Source: an uncultured Lachnospiraceae bacterium
GTDB lineage: Bacteria > Bacillota_A > Clostridia > Lachnospirales > Lachnospiraceae
Direction of reading: 5' to 3'
Length of the DNA stretch: 64,000 nucleotides
Assembly (NCBI GenBank): GCA_951801245.1
Contig: CATOMC010000013.1
Coordinates: 1-64,000, forward strand
In this document: one piece after another, positions 35,443 to 46,674 of the stretch
Layout of the letters: every line of letters starts with the position of its first letter
Numbering within the stretch: the stretch's first letter is position 1
Translations under genes and position numbers: made by a program
The notes under the pieces: model-generated
Seen by the model: only the letters and a program-made list of their open reading frames with translations
What the model was told of the DNA's origin: nothing
Database searches by the model: none

Positions 35443-37467
35443 ATGAGATTTGAGAATGATAATGGTGCCCTGGTATGTTATCACCAGGGCGAGATGTTAA
35501 GGATCGAGGCATGGGGAGAGGATTCTTTCAGGGTGCGCGCGGTCCTGGGTGCTTCTTATACGGGGAAAGAGTGGGCATTGACTGAAAAGGTCAACAAGCG
35601 TGAAACACAGATCACGGTGGAAGAAGTAGACCATTGGACGGGCGATGGAACGATTGACAAACGGAAGAAAGCTACGATAGTAAACGGCCGGATCAAGGCG
35701 GTTGTTAATTTTGTCGGGATCATCACGTTCTATAAGGATGATCAGGTGATTCTGCAGGAGTATTTCAGGAATTATGACGGCACATTATCGAAAGAGAGCA
35801 GGTGTCTGAAACTGGTGAATCGGGAATGGAAAGGGATCATTGGAGGAAGCGAGTTTGCGCTGAACCTGAAATTCGAGAGCAATCGGGATGAGAAAATCTT
35901 CGGCATGGGACAGTACCAGCAGGATTGTATGGATCTAAAGGGCTGCGTACTGGAACTGGCACAGCGTAATTCCCAGATTTCGGTGCCCTTCGCAGTCTCT
36001 TCCAAGGGATATGGCTTTTTGTGGAATAATCCGGCTGTCGGGCGGGTGACTTTTGGAAAGAATTATTATGAGTGGGTGGCAAGAGCTACCAGGGAAATGG
36101 ACTATTGGATCACGGCTGCGGATACGCCGAAGCAGATTCTTAATAACTATACGGCAGTGACTGGCCGTGCGGAGATGTTCCCGGAGGATCTGATGGGCTT
36201 ATGGCAGTGTAAACTGCGCTACAGAACCCAGGACGAAGTGCTGAATGTGGCAAGGCAATATCAGAAAGAAGGCATTCAAATCGACCAGATTGTGATCGAC
36301 TTTTTCCATTGGACACTGCAAGGAGACTGGAAATTCGATGAAAAGTACTGGCCGGATCCCAAGGCTATGGTGGAGGAACTGCACCAGATGGGGATTAAAG
36401 TGATCGTATCGGTGTGGCCGTCCGTGGACCGTAAGAGCGAGAACTTCGGACCGATGATGGAAAAGGGGCTGTTGATCCGGACAGAGCGCGGGGCGGCCCA
36501 GACCTATGATTATCAGGGTGACTGCGTGGAAATCGATCCCTTTAATCCGGAAACAAGAAAATACGTGTGGGAAGTCTGTAAGAAGAATTATTACGATTAT
36601 GGGATCGATGCTTTCTGGCTGGACAATTCAGAGCCGGATTACGGAGTCTATGACTTTGAAAACTATCGCTACAGTGAAGGCCCTGCTCTTGCAGTCAGCA
36701 ACATATATCCGCAGATGTACAGCCGCGTCTTCTATGATGAGATGAGTAAGGAAGACAGAGGAACAGTGGTCAATCTGCTTCGCTGTGCATGGGCCGGATC
36801 CCAGAAATACGGCAATGTAGTCTGGTCAGGCGATGTGCCAAGTACCTTTGAGGCTTTTGCAGATCAACTGCAGTGCGGCCTGAATATGGGACTTGCGGGC
36901 ATTCCATGGTGGACCACAGACATCGGCGGATTTATGACAGACGATGTGAATGACGAGGATTTCAGACAACTGCTGATCCGTTGGTATCAGTTTGCGGTTT
37001 ATTCTCCTGTGCTGCGGATGCATGGCGACAGAGGGCCTTATAATATTGCACCGTTAGACGACAGGGACTGGGGCGGCGGCTACCTGCATACCGGACAGCC
37101 CAATGAACTGTGGAGTTATGGCGAGGACAATTACGCCATTATGAAAAAATACTATGATATCCGGATACAGATGCATGACTATATCCGCGGGTTATATGAG
37201 GAGGCACATGTAAACGGTTCGCCCCTGCTTCGCACGATGTTCTATGAATTCCCGGAGGATAGGAAATGCTGGGAACTGACGGACCAGTATATGTTTGGCG
37301 ATAAGTATCTGGTGGCGCCGATTTTCCATCTGCATGAGTTTGCAAGAGATGTGTATCTGCCGGCAGGCAGTTGGAAGCTGACCTCTAACGGATTATGTTA
37401 TGAAGGGAACTGTGTCGTCCATGTGGATGCGCCGATTACGTATATGCCGGTGTTTGAGAAAGTATGA
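35443..37467 (+). CDS. Glycoside hydrolase family 31 (alpha-glucosidase/alpha-xylosidase type)
   Basis: A 674-residue GH31 enzyme. Order: N-terminal beta-sandwich (to about 230) and a catalytic barrel with QIVIDFFHWTLQGDWKFDE, then DAFWLDNSEPDYG, whose Asp is the nucleophile, and RMHGDRGPYN near the acid/base region. There is no signal peptide, so it acts inside the cell on imported oligosaccharides. The WLDNSEPD form is closer to alpha-xylosidase-like members than to classic maltases; the substrate remains open. GGAGG at 35432-35436 fixes the start. Divergent from an AraC-type regulator. Confidence 0.9.
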   Translation: MRFENDNGALVCYHQGEMLRIEAWGEDSFRVRAVLGASYTGKEWALTEKVNKRETQITVEEVDHWTGDGTIDKRKKATIVNGRIKAVVNFVGIITFYKDDQVILQEYFRNYDGTLSKESRCLKLVNREWKGIIGGSEFALNLKFESNRDEKIFGMGQYQQDCMDLKGCVLELAQRNSQISVPFAVSSKGYGFLWNNPAVGRVTFGKNYYEWVARATREMDYWITAADTPKQILNNYTAVTGRAEMFPEDLMGLWQCKLRYRTQDEVLNVARQYQKEGIQIDQIVIDFFHWTLQGDWKFDEKYWPDPKAMVEELHQMGIKVIVSVWPSVDRKSENFGPMMEKGLLIRTERGAAQTYDYQGDCVEIDPFNPETRKYVWEVCKKNYYDYGIDAFWLDNSEPDYGVYDFENYRYSEGPALAVSNIYPQMYSRVFYDEMSKEDRGTVVNLLRCAWAGSQKYGNVVWSGDVPSTFEAFADQLQCGLNMGLAGIPWWTTDIGGFMTDDVNDEDFRQLLIRWYQFAVYSPVLRMHGDRGPYNIAPLDDRDWGGGYLHTGQPNELWSYGEDNYAIMKKYYDIRIQMHDYIRGLYEEAHVNGSPLLRTMFYEFPEDRKCWELTDQYMFGDKYLVAPIFHLHEFARDVYLPAGSWKLTSNGLCYEGNCVVHVDAPITYMPVFEKV

Positions 37468-37528
37468 TGTGACACGGCCAAATCCTGTCCCCGTTGCAAA
37501 AAGTATAGCTGATTGGCAAATGGTACAC

Positions 37529-37557
37529 TAGACAAACCTTGCAAAAAAAGGTATACT
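37529..37557 (+). promoter_or_regulatory. Sigma-A promoter of the GGDEF-like gene
   Basis: TAGACA (37529-37534), 17 bases, TATACT (37552-37557); each hexamer matches consensus at five of six positions. Confidence 0.75.
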
Positions 37558-37606
37558 GAACATGGATTTTGTTCTTGAAAAATGGGGATAGGAGTGGTTG
37601 CATAAT

Positions 37607-38539
37607 ATGAATTATAAGTCGGTTCCTTTTGATCAGAGAATTAAGGACAATGTAAAGAATTATGCATTGGATAATTTGTACCAAATCGATACATTGACAG
37701 ATTACTGTAAGGCATTGTGCGCATCGGTGGATGTGGAGATCCTGTTGACAGAACGGCATGGAGAGAAGGTAGTCTCTGTTGGAAATTTCGCGGGATTCAC
37801 ACCGGATGTGGTAGGGAATCCGGGGCGGAAAATCAGGGTTTATGGCAGGACGATCGCTCATCTGTACGCGAAGACAGAGAAAGTCCCGCCGCAGAAGCTG
37901 GATGCCGTGGATCAGATGCTTGACGGGCTGACACAAATGCTTTCCCACTGGGGAGAGGAAGCCTATTTACATACGGAGGCTTCTATTTATATGGATGAAC
38001 TGGAGGACAAAGTAGGCGTACAGCATGTACAGACAGCCAGAGGAGAGAACGAGGACGCATTGACAGGCGTGTACCACAAGCATTATTTTGAGGAGCGCAT
38101 GAGAGCCATGGACCGGTCGGAAGTAGTTCCCGTGGCGGTCATCAATGTGAATATCAATGACTGGAAGTTTGTGAACGATAACTTTGGCGATGAGGAGAGT
38201 GACAGACTGATCAAGACCATTGCCGATATTTTGAAGCAGGAGAAGAAACCGGATTATGAGATAGGACGTGTGGACGGGGACGTCTTCATTGTTCTCATAC
38301 CCATGGCAGAAGACGGTGAAGCGGAGGAATATTGCAGAAGAGTGCAGGAGGCATGTCTGCATTATGAGGATCGGATCCTGGCTCCTTCCGCGGCATGCGG
38401 CCTGGTATATAAGACCAATGTGGAAGAACTCTTACAGGATAAGCTGCCCGATGCAGAATATGAGATGTTCAACAATAAGTTCGAGATTAAGAATGCGCCG
38501 GGATATAGAGAGCGTCTGGAGCATGGACTGCAGTCCTGA
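37607..38539 (+). CDS. Degenerate GGDEF-domain protein
   Basis: A 310-residue soluble protein. Residues 1-130 have no domain I can name. From about residue 148 a GGDEF fold follows (EDALTGVYHKHYFEERM, FVNDNFGDEESDRLIKTIADIL). The signature motif is DGDVF at 223-227 instead of GGDEF, and the metal-binding Asp pair is replaced by Asn182 and Asn184 (NVNINDWK). The protein is thus very unlikely to make c-di-GMP; it may bind GTP or act as a scaffold. ATG 37607 is used, although a TTG at 37598 is possible. It has its own promoter and terminator. Confidence 0.82.
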   Translation: MNYKSVPFDQRIKDNVKNYALDNLYQIDTLTDYCKALCASVDVEILLTERHGEKVVSVGNFAGFTPDVVGNPGRKIRVYGRTIAHLYAKTEKVPPQKLDAVDQMLDGLTQMLSHWGEEAYLHTEASIYMDELEDKVGVQHVQTARGENEDALTGVYHKHYFEERMRAMDRSEVVPVAVINVNINDWKFVNDNFGDEESDRLIKTIADILKQEKKPDYEIGRVDGDVFIVLIPMAEDGEAEEYCRRVQEACLHYEDRILAPSAACGLVYKTNVEELLQDKLPDAEYEMFNNKFEIKNAPGYRERLEHGLQS

Positions 38540-38669
38540 TTTGGTGCTGCGGCTTGAAGACAGTAACCTGCGGACGGAGAAACGCAAATCTTCAAATAGA
38601 GAAGATGCATTCAGCGGCAGGAGGAAAAAACGCAGGGCAAAGCGTATAAGGATGGAATAAAAAGGAATG

Positions 38670-38713
38670 ATAAGGGAAAACAGTACGGGTTGGTATTGTT
38701 TTCCCTTATTTAA
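38670..38713 (+). terminator. Terminator after the GGDEF-like gene
   Basis: A 17-base arm at 38670-38686 pairs with 38693-38709 (one G-U) around GGGTTG, with TTTA after it. It lies 130 bases after the stop codon. Confidence 0.85.
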
Positions 38714-38834
38714 TAAAGGAATTATAAAATAAATATAAAATCCCTTTTTCTGGTTAAAAACGAGATAACAAGAGTAAACTAAAGAATAATTGAGAAAACA
38801 AGAGAAAAATTGATATATATATTAGTAAATCAAT

Positions 38835-38863
38835 TTGCAAACACCTGCATATATAGCTAATAT
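38835..38863 (+). promoter_or_regulatory. groESL promoter
   Basis: TTGCAA (38835-38840), 17 bases, TAATAT (38858-38863). The start near 38870 would place the CIRCE operator just at the beginning of the transcript. Confidence 0.7.
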
Positions 38864-38875
38864 AGGTTCTAGTGA

Positions 38876-38902
38876 TTAGCACTCGATAAGATAGAGTGCT
38901 AA
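38876..38902 (+). promoter_or_regulatory. CIRCE operator (HrcA binding site)
   Basis: A perfect TTAGCACTC-N9-GAGTGCTAA. This is the operator of the heat-shock repressor HrcA, which holds down groESL at normal temperature. The hrcA gene is not in this window. Confidence 0.97.
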
Positions 38903-38948
38903 CAAGATGATCAGGCAAAATATTGTTGATAATAAGGAGGCAATCATC

Positions 38949-39236
38949 ATGAAGTTAACACCACTTGGCGACAGAGTTGTATTGAAACAGTTAGTAGCAG
39001 AAGAGACGACCAAATCCGGTATCGTTCTGCCGGGGCAGGGTAAAGAGAAACCGCAGCAGGCAGAGGTCATTGCAGTAGGACCGGGCGGCGTTGTGGATGG
39101 TAAGGAAGTGAAGATGGAAGTAAAGGTCGGCGATCAGGTTATCTTCTCCAAATATTCGGGAACAGAAGTAAAACTCGATGAGGAAGAGTATATCATCGTA
39201 AGACAAAATGATATTCTGGCAGTAGTAACGGATTAA
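38949..39236 (+). CDS. groES: Co-chaperonin GroES
   Basis: A 95-residue GroES (MKLTPLGDRVVLKQL, mobile loop ETTKSGIVLPGQGKEKPQQAEVIAVGPG). It forms the seven-fold lid of the GroEL folding chamber. ATG 38949 is set by AAGGAGG at 38934-38940; earlier in-frame codons lie in the CIRCE leader. It is transcribed with groEL, 128 bases downstream. Confidence 0.97.
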   Translation: MKLTPLGDRVVLKQLVAEETTKSGIVLPGQGKEKPQQAEVIAVGPGGVVDGKEVKMEVKVGDQVIFSKYSGTEVKLDEEEYIIVRQNDILAVVTD

Positions 39237-39361
39237 ACGGTACCGCATTTGACCACGGGTGCTACGCACTCGGTTCTGCAGGCAGGAACAAATAGAAACA
39301 AACAAAAATGAATAGAAACAGAATGAATAGAAGAGTAGTATGACAAAACAGGAGGACATGA

Positions 39362-40987
<1,626 letters not shown>

Positions 40988-41017
40988 TCGACGTTGGATC
41001 GTTAAATTCTAAAATAC

Positions 41018-41056
41018 AAAAACGGTTAAATACAACAGGTGTTTAACCGTTTTTTG
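41018..41056 (+). terminator. Terminator of groESL
   Basis: AACGGTTAAA (41021-41030) pairs with TTTAACCGTT (41042-41051), extended by flanking A and T runs, with six T at 41050-41055. Confidence 0.9.
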
Positions 41057-41088
41057 TACTGTGTCTGCGGTGTATCATCCGAAATATT

Positions 41089-41117
41089 TTGACTTGTCAT
41101 GTAAATAATATTATAAT
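41089..41117 (+). promoter_or_regulatory. Sigma-A promoter of relA
   Basis: TTGACT (41089-41094), 17 bases, and a perfect TATAAT (41112-41117), 47 bases before the start codon. Confidence 0.85.
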
Positions 41118-41164
41118 GTCTTAAAACGGCTTATAAGGTGACAGAATAAGGTACTGGTGAGTGT

Positions 41165-43480
41165 ATGACGACAGAAGAAAAGAAAGATATCATTTTTGAT
41201 GATGGCAGAATAGAATCGATTGAAGAATTTCAGACTCCCGGAGCGCTTTACGAGGAGCTTATTATTCGTGTGCGCAAATATCACCCCTCAACAGATATCA
41301 GTCTGATCAGCAAAGCATACCAAATTGCATCTGATGCACATAAAGGCCAGGCGCGTAAGTCGGGAGAGCCTTATATTATTCATCCGCTGTATGTGGCGAT
41401 TATCCTCGCTGATCTGGAACTCGATAAAGAGACGATCGTGGCAGGGCTTCTGCATGATGTGGTGGAAGACACGATCATGACGGATGAGGAGATCAAAGAA
41501 GAGTTCGGGCAGGACGTTGCCCTGTTGGTAGACGGCGTTACCAAACTGGAAAAGCTGAATTTCCATGGAGAACATGGGAATCAGGACAGGGATGCGGAGA
41601 AGCTGGAGCGGCAGGCGGAGAATCTGCGTAAGATGTTTCTTGCCATGGCGAAGGATATCCGGGTGATTTTGATCAAACTGGCGGACAGACTTCATAATAT
41701 GCGGACGCTGCAGCACATGCGCCCGGAGAAACAGCAGGAGATTGCCAGAGAAACGCTGGATATCTATTCCCCCATTGCACAGCGCCTTGGTATTTCCAAA
41801 ATCAAAGTAGAGTTAGACGATTTGTCTTTAAAATATCTGGAACCCGAGGCATATTATGATCTGGTAGATAAGATCGCGGTGAGAAAGAGTGTGCGGGAAC
41901 GCTACATTCAGACCATCGTGGATGAGGTCAGTGTGCACATTAAAAACGCGGGTATCAAAGCACAAATCGATGGCCGGATCAAGCATTTTTTCAGTATTTA
42001 TAAGAAAATGAAGAATCAGAACAAGTCCATCGACCAGATTTACGATCTGTTTGCCGTGCGGATTATCGTGGATACGGTGAAAGACTGTTATGCTGCGCTT
42101 GGCGTGATTCACGAGATGTATAAGCCGATTCCCGGCCGTTTTAAGGATTATATCGCCATGCCCAAATCCAATATGTACCAGTCTTTACACACCACACTGA
42201 TCGGTACCAGCGGCCAGCCGTTCGAGATTCAGATCCGTACTTATGAAATGCACAAGGCGGCGGAGTATGGGATAGCCGCCCACTGGAAATATAAAGAAGC
42301 GTCCGACGGTAAGAAGGTGGAGTCGCAGGAGGAAGAGAAACTGGTATGGCTGCGGCAGATTCTGGAATGGCAGCAGGATATGTCGGATAACAAAGAATTC
42401 ATGAATCTGTTGAAGGACGACCTGAATCTCTTTGCGGATAATGTATACTGCTTTACGCCCACAGGAGATGTCAAGAGCCTTCCGGCAGGTTCCACGCCCA
42501 TAGATTTTGCCTACAGCATCCACAGTGCGGTCGGCAATAAGATGATTGGCGCCAGAGTTAACGGTAAACTGGTGACCATAGATTATGAGATCAAAAACGG
42601 TGACCGGGTGGAGATTATGACGTCCCAGAACTCCAAGGGGCCAAGCCGTGACTGGCTGAACGTGGTCAAGAGCACCCAGGCCAAGAATAAGATCAATCAA
42701 TGGTTTAAGAATGAACTGAAAGAAGATAATATTGTCAAGGGACGCGAACTGATCAACGCATATTGTAAGGCCAAGTCCATCAATACGGCAGATGTCCTGA
42801 CACAGAAATATGAAGAAGCCATTATGAAGAAATATGGTTTCCAGAACTGGGATTCTGTGCTTGCGGCGGTGGGACACGGCGGATTGAAAGAAGGACAGAT
42901 TGTCAACCGTATGCGGGAGTTGTATGACAACGACCATAAGCGAGAGATGACCGATGCCGAGGTGATGGCGGAGATCGAAGGCAATGTGCAGAGCAACAGG
43001 AACCGCCCGGGCAAGAACAGCAGCGCGATCGTGGTCAAAGGAGTCCATGATGTGGCGGTGCGCTTTTCCAAGTGCTGCAGTCCGGTGCCTGGGGATGAGA
43101 TCGTAGGATTTGTCACCAGGGGAAGAGGCATCTCCATTCACCGGACGGACTGTGTCAATCTGATGAACCTGCCGGAGCTAGACAGACATCGGCTGATCGA
43201 TGCGGAGTGGCAGCAGACAGACGATCAGCAGAGCAATGAAAAGTATTTTGCTGAGATTAATATTTATGCCAATAACAGAAACGGACTTCTGGCGGATGTG
43301 TCCAGGGCGTTGACGGAGAAGAATATTGACATTCTGGCTTTGAACACCCGGGCCAACAAGCAGGGGACCGCGACCATGTCTGTCAGTTTCGAGATCAGCA
43401 GCAGGGAGGAACTGCAGCGTGTGATTGAGAAAATAAGAACGATTGACAGTGTGATCGATATTGAGAGGACAACAGGTTGA
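41165..43480 (+). CDS. relA: Bifunctional (p)ppGpp synthetase/hydrolase, Rel family
   Basis: A 771-residue long Rel protein that makes and degrades the alarmone (p)ppGpp. The HD hydrolase domain is intact (AGLLHDVVEDT near residue 98; KLADRLHNMRTL), as is the synthetase (GRIKHFFSIYKKMK, YDLFAVRIIVD, MYQSLHTTLIG, EIQIRTYEMHKAAEYGIAAHW). A TGS domain (VYCFTPTGDVKSLPAGSTPIDFAYSIHSAVG), a zinc-finger-like VRFSKCCSPVPGDEIVGFVTRGRG and a C-terminal ACT domain follow. It therefore has both activities, as usual in Firmicutes. An MBL gene follows after 68 bases. Confidence 0.97.
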   Translation: MTTEEKKDIIFDDGRIESIEEFQTPGALYEELIIRVRKYHPSTDISLISKAYQIASDAHKGQARKSGEPYIIHPLYVAIILADLELDKETIVAGLLHDVVEDTIMTDEEIKEEFGQDVALLVDGVTKLEKLNFHGEHGNQDRDAEKLERQAENLRKMFLAMAKDIRVILIKLADRLHNMRTLQHMRPEKQQEIARETLDIYSPIAQRLGISKIKVELDDLSLKYLEPEAYYDLVDKIAVRKSVRERYIQTIVDEVSVHIKNAGIKAQIDGRIKHFFSIYKKMKNQNKSIDQIYDLFAVRIIVDTVKDCYAALGVIHEMYKPIPGRFKDYIAMPKSNMYQSLHTTLIGTSGQPFEIQIRTYEMHKAAEYGIAAHWKYKEASDGKKVESQEEEKLVWLRQILEWQQDMSDNKEFMNLLKDDLNLFADNVYCFTPTGDVKSLPAGSTPIDFAYSIHSAVGNKMIGARVNGKLVTIDYEIKNGDRVEIMTSQNSKGPSRDWLNVVKSTQAKNKINQWFKNELKEDNIVKGRELINAYCKAKSINTADVLTQKYEEAIMKKYGFQNWDSVLAAVGHGGLKEGQIVNRMRELYDNDHKREMTDAEVMAEIEGNVQSNRNRPGKNSSAIVVKGVHDVAVRFSKCCSPVPGDEIVGFVTRGRGISIHRTDCVNLMNLPELDRHRLIDAEWQQTDDQQSNEKYFAEINIYANNRNGLLADVSRALTEKNIDILALNTRANKQGTATMSVSFEISSREELQRVIEKIRTIDSVIDIERTTG

Positions 43481-43548
43481 CATAATATGTGGCCGTGAAA
43501 ATCGTGTACCAGAGAAAGATGCGATGAGAGGGCAAAGAAGGAGAGACA

Positions 43549-44181
43549 ATGTCAGATTTGAAAATCGGCAGACTCATGTTGGGCATCTGCCAGACCAACT
43601 GTTATTTTGTGTACCGGGAGGGGAGTCATGATGTGATTTTCTTTGACCCGGCGGATAAGGGCGACTATATTTATGAATCCTTAAAAGAAAAGGGCTTTTC
43701 GGTCAAGGGGATTCTTCTTACACACGGGCATTTCGACCATATCTGGGGGACCAATAAGCTGCGGGAGTTATCCGGCGCGCCCATTTATGCGTACGAGGAA
43801 GAGAAAGTATTGTGTGAAGATGCAGTGACGAATGTATCCGATCAGGTGGGCCGGCCTTATACGGTGATACCGGACAGGTATCTGAAAGATAAGGAAGAGA
43901 TCACCATTGCGGGCATGACCTGCAAGCTGATCGCTACCCCGGGCCATACGGTGGGAAGCTGCTGTTATTACTTTGAGGAGGCAGGCATTCTGGTGGCGGG
44001 GGATACGCTGTTCCAGGATTCTGTGGGCAGGACGGATCTGGCCACAGGCAGCATGAGTGCGCTGGTACGTTCCATCAAAGAGAGGCTGTTTGTACTGCCG
44101 GATGAGACAAAGGTCTATCCGGGCCATGGGGAAGTGACATCGATCGGAGAAGAGAAGAAGTACAATCCTTTTGTACAATAG
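43549..44181 (+). CDS. MBL-fold metallohydrolase (glyoxalase II-like)
   Basis: A 210-residue metallo-beta-lactamase-fold hydrolase. The metal motif HxHxDH is LLTHGHFDHIWG (about residues 57-67); further ligands lie in ATPGHTVGSCCYY, LVAGDTLF and VYPGHGEVTSIGEE. This small form commonly follows relA in Firmicutes and is annotated as hydroxyacylglutathione hydrolase-like, although the thiol ester substrate is not known in bacteria without glutathione. Confidence 0.92.
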   Translation: MSDLKIGRLMLGICQTNCYFVYREGSHDVIFFDPADKGDYIYESLKEKGFSVKGILLTHGHFDHIWGTNKLRELSGAPIYAYEEEKVLCEDAVTNVSDQVGRPYTVIPDRYLKDKEEITIAGMTCKLIATPGHTVGSCCYYFEEAGILVAGDTLFQDSVGRTDLATGSMSALVRSIKERLFVLPDETKVYPGHGEVTSIGEEKKYNPFVQ

Positions 44182-44389
44182 GAGATTTAGAGGAAAAGAC
44201 CGGCAGCAGGGTTAAGGCCGGACAGATTCGTTTCTGTACAAAATACAGAGCGGAAACGGGGATAAAGATGGCGGTTGAGTCGGGTTCAATCGCCTGTTTT
44301 GTGTAAGAAATGTAAAAAGCAGCAGGAAGATTATCCGGATATAGGTAAGAATATAAATATTGTCAGGCTATGGAAAGGCGGGAGGCGTC

Positions 44390-45151
44390 ATGGATGGGAC
44401 AGTTGCGCAGACGAAGACACAGGGATTAAACCGCGATCTGATCAAATATATTGCCATGGTGACCATGTTGCTCAATCATATTGCGCATGTGTTTCTGATA
44501 CCGGGCACTGTGATACACGAGATCTTTGAGGATGCGGGATATTTTACGGCGCCGGTCATGTGCTACTTTCTGGTGGAAGGGTATGCATACACCAGATCCA
44601 AAGTCAGATATGGTTTGCGGCTTCTTTTGTTTACCGCGATATCTCAGATTCCTTTTTATCTGGCCCTTCGAATGGCGGTGCCGGGTCTGGCCTTTACGTT
44701 TAATATGTTCTATACGCTGTTTTGTTCTTTCTTACTTCTGGTGGCACGGGAGCGTATACACAATCCCAGATGGCGCGGAGTGGTCTGCGGGATGCTCATA
44801 TTTGTCACAATCATCGGAGACTGGCAGATTTTTGCGGCTTTGTTGGTGTATCTGTTAGCGGAGAACTGGGGTGATCGGAAGAAGATGATGATGAACTACG
44901 GGATGATCGCGTTGATCTACTGTCTGTTCATTACCAGAAATTATATGTGGGACGGTTACGGTTTGCCGGTTTCGCTGATCCACGGTATTCTGGGGTGTCT
45001 TGGGATCGTGGCGGCAGGCATTACGGTATTGTTTGGTTATAACGGCAGGCGGGCGGAACATGGAAAGAACTTTTCCAAGTGGTTCTTTTACCTGTTTTAT
45101 CCGGTGCATTTACTGGTATTGTATTGGGTGTCTGTCTGCATCACGGGGTGA
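44390..45151 (+). CDS. TraX family membrane protein
   Basis: A 253-residue membrane protein with about eight hydrophobic helices. The N-terminus (LNRDLIKYIAMVTMLLNHIAHVF) and the conserved YFTAPVMCYFLVEGYAYTRS segment are TraX-family features. TraX was first seen as the F-plasmid enzyme that acetylates pilin, but chromosomal copies in Firmicutes are common and their role is unknown. ATG 44390 follows GGGAGG. No conjugation genes lie nearby. Its upstream 208-base gap shows no clear promoter. Confidence 0.88.
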   Translation: MDGTVAQTKTQGLNRDLIKYIAMVTMLLNHIAHVFLIPGTVIHEIFEDAGYFTAPVMCYFLVEGYAYTRSKVRYGLRLLLFTAISQIPFYLALRMAVPGLAFTFNMFYTLFCSFLLLVARERIHNPRWRGVVCGMLIFVTIIGDWQIFAALLVYLLAENWGDRKKMMMNYGMIALIYCLFITRNYMWDGYGLPVSLIHGILGCLGIVAAGITVLFGYNGRRAEHGKNFSKWFFYLFYPVHLLVLYWVSVCITG

Positions 45152-45327
45152 CAGATCCTGCGGTGTGTCCGGGTACAAAGAGACGAAGGGCGTAACGGTT
45201 ACATAGTCCGGGCCAGACGCAGCAGTATCAGGCTTGAAAACACTTCGCCAAGTACTGGTAGTATTACAGCATTGAGACAAGTTTCGCAATTACCTGGAGT
45301 ATGAAGTAAAGAAAGGAAAGGCAGAAC

Positions 45328-46674
45328 ATGGCACAGGAAGCAGCAGACAGACAACAGAAGATACGTTCCCTTGCGGCACAGATCCTTAAGCTTTCCCATG
45401 ACGGGCTTTTGATCAATCTGCGCTTTCTGGATACAGCGCTTGCCAGACTTGAGGTGGAGTGCCGGGAAAACACAGGCGCGCATCTCTATGACGGACAAAA
45501 GCTGTATTACGATCCGGCGCTTCTGCTTAAGCAGTACGAGGCGGAACCCGGGTATGCGGCCAGGCTTTATCTTCATACGCTGTTACACTGTATCTTTTAC
45601 CATGGTTTTCAGACGGATAAGCTGGGGCCGGCATACTGGGATCTGGCCACGGATATTGCAGTGGAGAACACCATTTTGGAGATTGATATCCACCCGGCCA
45701 GAGTATCTTCTGACGAAACCCTGCGGGGTAGGCTGGAACTGTTACGAAAGCAGGCCGGCGGCCTGACGGCGGAGAAGATATACCGGCACTTCCGCATAGA
45801 GGAGCCGTCCTTGAAGGCAGTAAGCGAGTGGCGAAGACTCTGTCATTATGATGAACACATTTACTGGGACAGGAAAGAAGAACTGGAATTGTCCCAGACT
45901 GAGTGGCGCAAGATCAGCGAGCGCATTAAGACGGATCTTAAGAGTTTTAGCAAGGATAAGAATCATGCCGAGAGTATGTCGGAAAATCTGGGGGAGGCCA
46001 CCAGGGAACGCTATGATTACAGCGATTTCTTGAGACGGTTTATGGTACTTGGCGAGTCCATCCAGGTCAACGACGAGGAATTTGACTATATTTATTATAC
46101 CTATGGACTGCAGACGTACGGCAATATGCCGTTGGTGGAGCCGCTTGAATACTGCGACACCAATAGGATCAAGGATTTTGTGATCGCCATCGACACCTCC
46201 GCATCCTGCCGGGGCAGGATTGTGCAGTCGTTCTTACAAAAGACTTATAACATTATGCAGGAGCGGGAGAACTTCTTTGCCAAGATCAATGTCCATATCA
46301 TCCAGTGTGACAGTGAGATACAGCAGGATATCAAAATCACACAGAAAGAAGACTTTGACAGGTTTATCAGACAGGGGAAACTGACCGGTTTCGGTTCCAC
46401 GGATTTCAGGCCCGTCTTCCAGTATGTGGAGGAACTGCAAAAGGCAGGGGAATTTGAGGACTTAAAGGGGCTGATCTATTTCACGGACGGGTATGGGATC
46501 TATCCGGAGCGGATGCCGGACTATGAGGTGGCCTTTGTATTCTTGAACGAAGATGAGAACCGGCCGAAGGTACCGCCGTGGGCGATCCGCCTGGTGTTAG
46601 GGGAAGAGGAGATCGAAGCTTTCGAGGAAGAAAGAAGCAAAGAGGAAAAAGGTGAGGAGTGTGCGGCCATATGA
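45328..46674 (+). CDS. VWA-like domain protein with DUF2201 N-terminal metallopeptidase-like domain
   Basis: A 448-residue soluble protein. Residues 20-260 match the DUF2201 N-terminal type (YLHTLLHCIFYHGF has HxxxH, as in putative metallopeptidases). Residues 285-430 are a von Willebrand A-like domain whose metal site DxSxS is intact at Asp289 (VIAIDTSAS). The partner gene for a MoxR ATPase overlaps its end (ATGA at 46671-46674). MoxR-VWA pairs act as ATP-driven chaperones that assemble or activate metal enzymes or complexes; the client here is unknown. RBS AAAGGAAAGG upstream. Confidence 0.82.
   Translation: MAQEAADRQQKIRSLAAQILKLSHDGLLINLRFLDTALARLEVECRENTGAHLYDGQKLYYDPALLLKQYEAEPGYAARLYLHTLLHCIFYHGFQTDKLGPAYWDLATDIAVENTILEIDIHPARVSSDETLRGRLELLRKQAGGLTAEKIYRHFRIEEPSLKAVSEWRRLCHYDEHIYWDRKEELELSQTEWRKISERIKTDLKSFSKDKNHAESMSENLGEATRERYDYSDFLRRFMVLGESIQVNDEEFDYIYYTYGLQTYGNMPLVEPLEYCDTNRIKDFVIAIDTSASCRGRIVQSFLQKTYNIMQERENFFAKINVHIIQCDSEIQQDIKITQKEDFDRFIRQGKLTGFGSTDFRPVFQYVEELQKAGEFEDLKGLIYFTDGYGIYPERMPDYEVAFVFLNEDENRPKVPPWAIRLVLGEEEIEAFEEERSKEEKGEECAAI

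Noticed and set aside
38540..38660. An open frame continuing past the GGDEF-like gene in another phase, ending in an Arg/Lys-rich tail
   Set aside because: It starts inside the GGDEF gene without a ribosome site and overlaps it in a shifted frame; no sign of programmed frameshifting such as a slippery run near 38530.
42185..43141. 318-codon minus-strand open frame opposite relA
   Set aside because: It lies wholly within the intact Rel coding region and has no motif or ribosome site.
44275..44320. GGGTTCAATC resembling a tRNA T-loop
   Set aside because: No matching acceptor, D or anticodon arms can be built around it.
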